DNA of 17,911 nt from Entrophospora sp. SA101. Taxonomy: Eukaryota; Glomeromycota; Glomeromycetes; Entrophosporales; Entrophosporaceae. The notes beneath the pieces are model-generated. The model saw only the letters and a program-made list of their open reading frames with translations, was not told the origin of the DNA and did not search any database. Location of the stretch: the NCBI GenBank assembly GCA_958430865.1, contig CAUDNR010000002.1, positions 74,254 through 92,164 on the forward strand. The letters run 5' to 3'. This document shows positions 8,641 through 15,655 of the stretch, in pieces. Position 1 is the first letter of the stretch. Each line of letters opens with the position of its first letter. The position numbers and the translations under genes were made by a program.

Positions 8641-9488
8641 TTACTTTTCCATTAAAAGCATTAAGATTATTTCTAAAACTCTTTCTAAATGAACAATATA
8701 ATGTAAACCACTATCAATTACTTCTCGCTTAGCATCCTCTTCGTTATTCATGCCCTCATCGATTCTTTGGTTTTTATTAAAGTCAACATTTAATTCGGAG
8801 GTATTCTTCCAAAAACTGACTAATTGTATTGGCTTCTTTTTGTGCTTCCCCAGTACTTTTATTTATCGTCATACCCTCGGTTGAGAGATAAGCTCATACC
8901 ATTTTTCTCGTACTGCTAGTAATTAACAATACTCGATTACCTGTGTCGATTTGAAGTAAGAAACATGAGACTTTCAATTCTTAACTAGCTCTTCTCGGTA
9001 AAGAAGAAAATGTACTTTCCCCGTCAACTTATAAAAAAGTCCTCGGTTTAAAACAACAAACATAGTACTATTTTCCTTAAATTAACGTTTAAGTTGTGAA
9101 TAATTTCGTTACGTATCGTAGACTTCATTATAAAGTTTAAATGGATTGTCATTCATGAATTATTATTTAGGTGGAATTTGAATTTGAGAATAAACCTTTC
9201 TTTTTCGGCTTTGATCTTTTTGTTTCAAGAGAGGTATTTAAGTTTCTTCCAAGTTTTTGTTTAAATTCAATAAAACGATATCTCTTTCAGAAAAAATAAA
9301 CAATGTACCGGAATAATATATATGAGTTATTGCATACGGAGCATGCAATAATGAAAACTCAGCAACCATTATCAATTTTGATGTGTATCTGCATTCAATA
9401 ACTGGTTATTGTATCTCCGACCATGAAACATTTCAAAATTTCCATCTGGAAACTTTGGAATAACATGGAATAATGGAAATCTTGGCAT
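8641..9488 (-). pseudogene. Decayed gene, divergent from the membrane gene; family not recognised
   Basis: Minus-strand ATG at 9488 starts MPRFPL...PKFPDGN and FEMFHGRRYNN; after a small deletion near 9405 the +1 frame carries on as VIECRYTSKLIMVAEFSLLH, then YSGTLFIFSERDIVLLNLN. One frame can be followed to about 8970 through several stops (KLYNEVYDT, MFVVLNRGLFYKLTGKVHF, LLYREELVKN), after which sense moves between frames (QIDTGNRVLLITSSTRKMV, then a TGA, AYLSTEGM; later EGMNNEEDAKREVIDSGLHY) to TAA at 8641-8643. A second, shorter copy of its 5' part lies at 13832-13974, in frame across the 9405 lesion, which confirms that this was coding. No known domain recognised. Confidence 0.6.
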
Positions 9489-9850
9489 GTCTCATTTTGT
9501 AAGCAGACATATAATAAAAAACTGTTAAAATTAATTATTTGCAAACATAAACCTGTTTTGACATAATTAGAACCTTTATTGGTCAATCAGCATCATAAAT
9601 TTAAATAAAGAATTATCATCATCATATGCGGGTTGATTCATCCTAAAATTCTTTTTTAAAATTTACTTATATGTAGCATGCATGTTAGGGCTTATTATTT
9701 ACATAAATTTTTGCTGCATAAATTTCATTTATTGAGCTAAATTAATACTAACGTATAACGCGGAACACAAATTTGGCCCATTGCATCATGTAAAAAAGTG
9801 GTTTTTTTTGCATACATTGTAACAATATTAATAATATTCAATGGATATTT

Positions 9851-9867
9851 AGCAGCCAATATAAATT
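9851..9867 (+). promoter_or_regulatory. Conserved CAGCCAAT/TATAAATT core promoter candidate
   Basis: CAGCCAAT followed by TATAAATTCAA lies about 87 bases upstream of the gene 1 ATG. The same pair (CAGCCAAA...TATAAATTCAA) is kept upstream of the second membrane gene although the surrounding intergenic DNA has diverged. A CCAAT-like and TATA-like pairing is inferred, not proven. Confidence 0.5.
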
Positions 9868-9946
9868 CAATTCCAAACTCTCTTCCATAAAATCCTTTTC
9901 ATTTTACTACTTGAACGTTTATTCATTAATAATTTGTTATTCAAAG

Positions 9947-11851
9947 ATGCTTTCTACGACCAAAATTAAAATCAAACTTTTTATTTTCTATATTTTTTTT
10001 AATTTTATTTCCACAGCAAAAGCACAAAAAAATACTACTTCAATAATAGCTAATTTTTTTTCCGACATAATACGATTTCCACAAATCGTAGTTATTAATG
10101 ATGAAATAGATTTTGTGTGTCCTAGTACTAAGGATTATAGTAATTTGAAAGAATACACAAGCTTGTTTTCTCAAGTAGGGACGTTCACCCCTATTGCAGG
10201 CCTTCTTTTTAGTATATTTATTTATGGTGCAAAATCTGTATTTGGAATTATGACAACCTGCTTGATTGATGATATGGTTATTATTGCAGCTTCTTTTGGA
10301 CCAATCCTTTGGTGGTACACTTTTGCCAAACCATTATGGTTATTTGGAATAATACATGAAATCCAAAAGGATACAAATTACAACTACGAATTTATTTATT
10401 CAATAGTTCTTGGTATTTTACTCGGAAGTATGGTAGTTATTCTGATTTTGGGATCAATTTTGAGGTTACATTTTCACAATCGCCGGAATAAACTTAATGA
10501 AGATTCATTATGGTTCCATATGTCTCCAAAGAATTATCGTCTTACCAACAAAGAATTCTTCGCTGTTTCAACAGCCTTCTTTGTTTGGGGGTTTTTTATT
10601 CATTCAATTGAAGTCATAATTTATAGTGTCTTGTCATATAATTACATCTTTTTAACAATCTTCAGAGAATTCGATGAACTTAATTCAAATAATGGATCAA
10701 AGGTTGTTGTGCGTGCTAAGCAAATCAACTTGTTATTTTTAAACTATTTCATAAATTTTTGTTATTTCCTTGCAAGTTTTTGTTTAGTTGCAACATATCA
10801 TTTTCCTGATTTGGAAAAATATATAATTTGTATTGCTAGTGAAAATAGACTTTACCATGGTTTTGTTCGCAAAAAAGTTTTCTTTTTTACCGTTACCCTT
10901 TCCATGTTTCATACATTCTTTGAATATTACTGGTTTTGTACCGACCCTTTTTTTAACGTAGTTTTTACCGTTCTTCTCGCTATTGTTTTGACCCGTTCAA
11001 TCACATCATTCTTTTCTGATAGTGAAGTAGTTTTACGTATTTATAATCAATATAAAGATGAGAAGGTTTATGCAGAAATGGAAGCTAGAAATATTAAGGA
11101 AGTTCAATATTTTTATACATGGGATAAAAGGCTGAAGAAATCTATAAGATGCCGATTTAGTTCCGCGGGTGAATACTTTTATATTCATGAAGAAGAAGAA
11201 AAATTCGTTAAAAGTGAAGAAAAAAATAGAGTCGATATTTTTTTCTGTATCTTTTTTTGTTTTTTTTTCGTTATCCATGGATTATTTAAAAAATTGTTTA
11301 AAAGAGAAAAGGAAGAAAATGTAGAAGAGGAAAAAGAAGAAAAAGAAGAAGAACTAGAAGGGGGAAATCATGGATATTACTACGTTACGATTGGTGATAA
11401 ATGGGTGTATTTTTATAAGCTTGATTATAAATATAATAAAGATCTCGAAAACGATCTAGAATTTTTTCCTAAAATGAAAAGATATATTTTCGGGAAAGGA
11501 GCCTTGGAAAGTGGTCCAATCATAGAAGAAATTAAGAAAATTATTCAGATAGGGAAAAATACATACTATTATAAATATGAAGAATTCGGTAAAGTGAAAA
11601 ATATAGAATTTTTACTTTCCGATGGAAAGGAATTCCAGAAAAGAAAACCTGAAGATAATATTACGGAAAAGAATGGGACAAAGATAGAAGTGAAAAGAAT
11701 GGAAGCAGATGATAAGGTTCTGTTCAACATACTTGAAACCGGATTTCTTAATTATTTTATTTACTCTCATCACAAAAATTCTAGACAGAAACAAAAGGAA
11801 AATGAAGACCAAGAGACATATGAACCTCTTGAATTTGTAATTACCGAGTGA
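9947..11851 (+). CDS. Predicted secretory-pathway multi-spanning membrane protein, paralog 1
   Basis: Intron-less, 634 residues from the first true ATG (the frame extends 12 codons upstream, but only to a TTG). Residues 1-26 look like a cleavable signal peptide (LFIFYIFFNF core, STAKA before Q27). Hydrophobic helices lie at about 78-98, 108-134, 150-172, 205-230, 259-284, 309-328 and 336-356; an eighth hydrophobic segment is at 431-447. With a luminal N-terminus, the basic loop HNRRNKL (about 177-183) falls inside, consistent with the positive-inside rule. Conserved marks shared with paralog 2: VYGAKSVFGIMTTCLIDD-type loop, WWYTFAKPLW, FEYYWFCTDPFFN. After the helices come a Y/F-rich module (about 385-412), an E/K-rich linker (452-470), a second Y-rich module (477-497) and the motif NILETG..NYFIYSH. 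No GPCR, transporter or enzyme motif recognised; function unknown. The tail is about 12 residues shorter than the ancestral one (see findings). Confidence 0.85.
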   Translation: MLSTTKIKIKLFIFYIFFNFISTAKAQKNTTSIIANFFSDIIRFPQIVVINDEIDFVCPSTKDYSNLKEYTSLFSQVGTFTPIAGLLFSIFIYGAKSVFGIMTTCLIDDMVIIAASFGPILWWYTFAKPLWLFGIIHEIQKDTNYNYEFIYSIVLGILLGSMVVILILGSILRLHFHNRRNKLNEDSLWFHMSPKNYRLTNKEFFAVSTAFFVWGFFIHSIEVIIYSVLSYNYIFLTIFREFDELNSNNGSKVVVRAKQINLLFLNYFINFCYFLASFCLVATYHFPDLEKYIICIASENRLYHGFVRKKVFFFTVTLSMFHTFFEYYWFCTDPFFNVVFTVLLAIVLTRSITSFFSDSEVVLRIYNQYKDEKVYAEMEARNIKEVQYFYTWDKRLKKSIRCRFSSAGEYFYIHEEEEKFVKSEEKNRVDIFFCIFFCFFFVIHGLFKKLFKREKEENVEEEKEEKEEELEGGNHGYYYVTIGDKWVYFYKLDYKYNKDLENDLEFFPKMKRYIFGKGALESGPIIEEIKKIIQIGKNTYYYKYEEFGKVKNIEFLLSDGKEFQKRKPEDNITEKNGTKIEVKRMEADDKVLFNILETGFLNYFIYSHHKNSRQKQKENEDQETYEPLEFVITE

Positions 11852-12890
11852 ATTTAAAATTGTAATTAGTGAAGTATGAATTCGAACTTGAAATTAGTAA
11901 AGTTCATAACAAATTTTGAGGAAAAGATTTTTTTTCAGCAAACATGACATCATCAATCTGTATATTAAGCAAATTTAAATGGTAAAAATAATGTTAGCTC
12001 AACATATAATATAAATAAAGAATAATAATTTTTTGAAATCACTCCTCGAAAAAAGGTAGTCAGTTCATGGACATAATCAGGTCTTTATCGATGCCATTCC
12101 TTATCTAAATCAATTACAAGTAGATAAGAACAGAGGTTAATGTGTATACAAATTATGGGCTACCAATATATCAAAATAAAGAATAATAAATTTTTAAATT
12201 TTCACTAGCACATACCAAAAGTCATCATCCAACTCAACCATCCATCCCTATATGTAATTTGTTCATTATAGAAAATTTTCAGCCAATATTTTCTTAGCTC
12301 AAAGGTTCATCCCAAAAAGTACTTTCAGACAAGAACTTAAATTTTGTCGGTATATATATGGATAAATTTGAAGTTTCTTCATGTATGTGCTTCTATTGAT
12401 ACTATTAATATATATTTTATAAAGTAATAGATAAATTTTTTTGCACGAAAAACTTTGAGTTCATTATAATCTAATTCTAAACGGTTGTTATCTTGTTCAA
12501 AAAATTTATAAACAGTTTTAAAAGTAGCAACACATCTTTAATCGGAACGTTGGAACATTTTCTTCAATTTCTTCCTCAGCTAGAATAAGTAATAGGATTA
12601 TTTCAATATCAATGAAAAACAATTTTGACATTTTTAAAATAAACTAACCATTCACTTCGAAGAAAAACACAATATAGGATTTTTTTTTTACTTTTAGATT
12701 TCCTTTTCCATTTCTCTATTTTTTCAATTAAATCAATGACATTCATTTACTTGATAAAATGTTTAATAAATCATTGTTAAAAGCAACATCCATCAACCGT
12801 TAGTAATAGGACAATTATTTTATTACAATATCTTGGATGGAAGCTATAAATAAAATATGGCGAATGAGCAATCGCAGATGAATATCTTGT
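11852..12890. other. 3' flank of paralog 1, non-coding
   Basis: The first 130 bases are homologous to the DNA around the end of paralog 2. AATAAA at 12014-12019 is a plausible polyadenylation signal. AATAAAGAATAATAA recurs at about 12175. The rest is AT-rich with no supported frame. Confidence 0.55.
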
Positions 12891-12939
12891 AATAGTAAAA
12901 GGAAAAAAAAGATCAAATGAAAATACAATAAGCTTGTCT

Positions 12940-13368
12940 CCCGTAATCAAATACCAAATGTTGCAACATACCCGTAATTTTACATATTATATATAGTGTT
13001 GCAACATAATCACGATGCAGTTAGACCCGCTTTTAAAAACATTATTATTATTATATTTATTAAAATGTAATAATTCATCATCTAATTGTGGTAAAAAAGC
13101 ATGTGGATCTCCATTTTTTGTCTATAGCACTTTTCTTGAAGGTGGTGGTTGATATCTCAGATTTAATGCTTTTAAAAAATTAATGAAAAACTGGTTTTCT
13201 ACAAGGCGGAAAGGTAATTCACACATAAAAGTAAAGATCATGGTCTACCTTTTATTTGTATAATAAATATTACAACATTACGGTTAATTGCAACACCACC
13301 AACCCTCCAATGTTGTATTGCCGCAACACGAGTTGCAACACTGTAATACCGTAATTTTACATTACGGG
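12940..13368. mobile_element. Possible TIR element with CCCGTAAT ends
   Basis: The left boundary CCCGTAAT (12940-12947) and right boundary ATTACGGG (13361-13368) are inverse to each other, and both ends carry internal GTTGCAACA and CCGTAATTTTACAT motifs. Flanking DNA on both sides resembles the same GATCAAATGA tandem repeat, suggesting insertion into it. No clear target duplication and no coding capacity, so a non-autonomous element or a satellite-like block are both possible. Confidence 0.45.
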
Positions 13369-13389
13369 TGCCAATTCCAAATACAAATG

Positions 13390-13600
13390 GATGTATTCTT
13401 TATAAAAAAGGAAAAAAATGAAAAAAGATCAAATGATAATGCAGTCGTGTAAAAAAAGGTCAAATGATAGATAATGCAATTAATTTATTGTAAAAAAGGG
13501 AAAAGATAAATGTTAGATAAACACGCTTGTTAAAAACAGCCAACAATAAAATATATTGTAGAAAAGGAAAAAATGAATGTATTGTAAAAATACAAACTTG
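13390..13600. repeat. Degenerate tandem repeat (GTAAAAAAGG...GATCAAATGATAATGCA units)
   Basis: Units of roughly 45-65 bases beginning GTAAAAAAGG or GTAGAAAAGG repeat about four times with strong decay. A related unit (AGATCAAATGAAAATACAAT) precedes the CCCGTAAT element at about 12910. Confidence 0.55.
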
Positions 13601-13639
13601 AGCATTTTTAGTATAGATTCATCAAAAAATTCGGTATAA

Positions 13640-13831
13640 CGCGACTAGTAATATATATGTAAATTTTCAATAATAATAAATGTTTGTTATTACATTTATA
13701 CAGAATAACAAGGTTTATTATAATAATAAATTTTTATTTAATAAAAAAAAAATAGGGATAAGATTTTGTTCAGTATAACAAAATTCTGTTATAACGTGGA
13801 GGTCCGTTATTATTATAACAAGGTTTGACAG
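13640..13831. mobile_element. Pogo/Tigger-like element remnant, right end clear
   Basis: The right end, read inward, is CTGTCAAACCTTGTTATAA followed by AACGGACCTCCACGTTATAAC, the characteristic terminal pattern of pogo-like elements, with TA following at 13832-13833. More TATAACGCGAC-type motifs occur at the left near 13635. The left terminal repeat could not be fixed. The right end is placed where homology between the two duplicated units stops, so insertion may have obscured the duplication junction. Confidence 0.55.
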
Positions 13832-13974
13832 TATATATAAGGGGAAAACTCAAAAATCATTCTCGATTTTTTAGTGTTTCTGCATTCAATAATTGGTTTA
13901 TTATTGTTGTATGCCCGACCATGAAACATTCCAAGGTTTCCATCTGGAAATTTTGGTAATGGAAATTTTAGCAT
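13832..13974 (-). pseudogene. Truncated second copy of the divergent relic gene
   Basis: Minus-strand ATG at 13974 begins MLKFPLPKFPDGNLGMFHGR and continues AYNNNKPIIECRNTKKSRM and FEFSP before running into the pogo-like element at 13831. It is collinear with the relic at 9488-9355 and preserves one frame where that copy is shifted. It contains only the N-terminal 45 or so residues, so it is not functional as it stands. The gene family is not recognised. Confidence 0.6.
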
Positions 13975-14014
13975 GTACATAACTGATAAAATTAATTTGA
14001 AAAACATAAACCTG

Positions 14015-14022
14015 TTTTTGAC
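14015..14022. repeat. hAT target-site duplication, left copy (TTTTTGAC)
   Basis: Exact 8-mer, repeated at 15137-15144. Unit 1 shows the unoccupied arrangement CCTGTTTTGAC...CTTTATTGGTCAATCA at 9550-9590. Confidence 0.93.
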
Positions 14023-15136
14023 TAGGGATGTCTACAGTGTGCCGAAAGCACTTTCGAATATTTACAAGTTTGAAACCTAAACCGAAAGTCAAACAATGAA
14101 TACATTTGACTAAAAATCACTTATTTTATTTGAATTTTTTCTAATAATCTAAATCAGTTATATCACAAATCTTTACTAAATTTTATAATTAATCCTAGTT
14201 TTTTTTTTTCAAGTATTAATATATTAAAATAATCACCTGTATAATAAAAGCCTTTACCCCAGAGTTAAATTTTTTTGATTCTCAAGTTGCAGATTAATTT
14301 TGGTATTAATATTATTTACTTCTGTATCAAGAAGTCTTCCTGGAATTGCTTTTCTATTAGGTGGTGTGTAGTTGTCTAACCAACTCGATAAATATGGATT
14401 CTGAATAACATTAAAAAGTATATCACACATTATGAATGCCTTGATTAATGCTCTATTAATATTATCATTTCTTTTTGTGATTAATGTCGTGCATTCATAA
14501 AATTTAGACAAACTTAGTTGTTCTTGTTTATTAGAAGAAATTTGATTACTCTCTTTTTTTTTTAACAGTTTTTGTTTGTTTTTTTTTCAATGATATCCAA
14601 ATAGCATTTACGAATTTCTCTATTATAAACATTCCAAATGTTTTTCAAGTTTTCCATGGGTAACCTGCACCAAAAAATTTGGAACAATAGTGACACCTCG
14701 CAGAATAGTGTTCTTTGTTATTGTTAATCTCACTTCCTTTCACAAAGTGTATCCAAATATTCGAAGGAGGTCGACCAGTAATTCATGAATTTCCAATTTG
14801 ATTCTAAAAATAAATGAACATGATATTTAGAATTATGTAATTATGTAAAACATAACATATTCAAATAATACAATTAAATAATTAATCTCAATTTTTTAAT
14901 TCGAATCATGAAACTTTTTTTATATTAATAATGTACCATTGTCAGCAGTCGATAAGAAAAATAAAGTAAATTTATTATCTTATTATTATCTATTAAAAAA
15001 AAAAAAGAGTACTACAACATGTTTTCGGTTTATGTTTCGATTTTCGGTTGAGATTTGACTTTCGGTTTTCGAACCGAAATCGAAAATTTTACCAAAAGTG
15101 TTTCGGTAGCTTGACATAGTTTCGGTGAGATCCCTA
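14023..15136. mobile_element. 1114 bp hAT (Ac-like) transposon, defective
   Basis: The element starts TAGGGATGTC and ends with the inverse of TAGGGATCTC, flanked by the exact 8 bp duplication TTTTTGAC; 8 bp duplication and TAGGGATG-type termini are hallmarks of the hAT superfamily (Ac ends are YAGGGATG). The right subterminal 110 bases are packed with TTTCGGTT/AACCGAAA motifs, and the left end has CCGAAAG twice, probable transposase-binding subterminal repeats. The interior holds remnants of a minus-strand transposase with a BED zinc finger. At 1.1 kb it is far shorter than an autonomous hAT, so it is an internally deleted copy. It sits in the intergenic region upstream of paralog 2. Confidence 0.93.
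14254..14776 (-). pseudogene. hAT transposase remnant: BED zinc finger and N-terminal part
   Basis: On the minus strand from 14776: GRPPSNIWIHFVKGSE, then HYSARCHYCSKFFGAGYPW, a BED-type zinc finger start (CxxC), followed after a frame change by LEKHLEC (the His/Cys half) and REIRKCYLDIIEKKT. A further open block (14511-14254) reads SKFYECTTLITKRNDNINRA, then LIKAFIMCDILFNVIQNPYL and NYTPPNRKAIPGRLLDTEVN, the conserved hAT segment after the DNA-binding domain. The catalytic core (DDE residues) and the C-terminal dimerisation region are absent. Multiple stops and shifts make it inactive. Confidence 0.85.
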
Positions 15137-15144
15137 TTTTTGAC
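15137..15144. repeat. hAT target-site duplication, right copy (TTTTTGAC)
   Basis: Identical to 14015-14022; immediately followed by CTTTATTGGTCAATCA, which matches unit 1 at about 9572-9588. Confidence 0.93.
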
Positions 15145-15187
15145 CTTTATTGGTCAATCAACATAAATTTTAAAAATTTAAATAAAG

Positions 15188-15330
15188 TATTATTATTATA
15201 GTATGTGGATTGATTTCTCCAAAAAGATTATTATGATTCTTTTTTAAAATTGTCGGGCTTACTATATAATACATAATAAAAATGAAATATTATTATTATC
15301 GTATGCGAATTGATTTCTCCCAAAAGATTA
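15188..15330. repeat. 43 bp direct repeat at 100 bp spacing upstream of paralog 2
   Basis: 15188-15230 and 15288-15330 share TATTATTATTAT-n-GTATG and ATTGATTTCTCC, 39 of 43 positions. Unit 1 has a single related copy (CATATGCGGGTTGATTCATCC, about 9624-9644), so the duplication is specific to unit 2. Confidence 0.85.
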
Positions 15331-15482
15331 GATTATTACACTGCATAATAATAAAACATTGTCCTAATTTGTCTTATTGGCTAACTTTATTCTATCTAGT
15401 AATACTAATACACAAATTTCTTATTGTAGTTATTGTAAAAGTAATATTATATGCATTTGTAACAATGTAATATTTATTTCGG

Positions 15483-15503
15483 CAGCCAAAAATCATATAA
15501 ATT
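15483..15503 (+). promoter_or_regulatory. Conserved CAGCCAA/TATAAATT core promoter candidate
   Basis: CAGCCAAAA then TATAAATTCAACTCC lie about 64 bases upstream of the displaced leader ATG (15560), matching the pair upstream of paralog 1. The CCAAT-like box is altered to CCAAA here. Confidence 0.5.
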
Positions 15504-15559
15504 CAACTCCAAATCAAATCCTTTTCATTAATTTATCCATTAATAGGTTTGCTTCAAAG

Positions 15560-15655
15560 ATGTTTTCTACGGTTAAAATAAAACTTTTTATTTTCTACCT
15601 TTTTTTGGTTTTATCTCCACAGCAAATGCAGAAAGAAATTTTACTTCAACAATGA
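15560..15655 (+). other. Out-of-frame signal-peptide leader of paralog 2
   Basis: ATG at 15560 aligns with the paralog 1 start (both preceded by TTCAAAG) and encodes a hydrophobic leader (KIKLFIFYLFLVL) for 31 codons, then TGA at 15653-15655, overlapping the ATG at 15652. Compared with paralog 1, the stretch between TTTTCTA and CCACAGC is one base shorter (26 versus 27 to the same C). The frame downstream of the lesion still reads FISTANAERNFTS, equivalent to the cleavage region of paralog 1, but it is no longer joined to this ATG. Confidence 0.75.

Larger units (their letters stand above)
9355..11985. repeat. Segmental duplication, unit 1
   Basis: This 2.6 kb unit (relic 5' end, divergent intergenic region, membrane gene, start of its 3' flank) is paralogous to 13832-17615. 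Similarity runs from the relic (GAGTTTTC on the minus strand, near 9355) through the promoter and coding region to AAATTTAAATG shortly after the gene. Relic ATG to gene ATG is 459 bases here and 464 in unit 2 once the hAT insertion and one target copy are removed. Confidence 0.85.

Noticed and set aside
9395..9586. Minus-strand 63-codon frame upstream of paralog 1
   Set aside because: The preserved protein sense in this segment (PKFPDGN...MFHGR) is in a different frame and matches the second copy; this frame is a shadow.
9911..9946. Twelve-codon upstream extension of paralog 1
   Set aside because: It begins with TTG, has no ATG, and the aligned DNA of paralog 2 is not conserved as protein; the eukaryotic start is taken as ATG 9947.
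11033..11278. Minus-strand frames inside the membrane genes (also 11612-11812, 16600-16833, 17037-17417, 17224-17544)
   Set aside because: Phe/Ile-rich complements of Lys/Glu-rich coding DNA; the plus-strand frames are conserved between paralogs.
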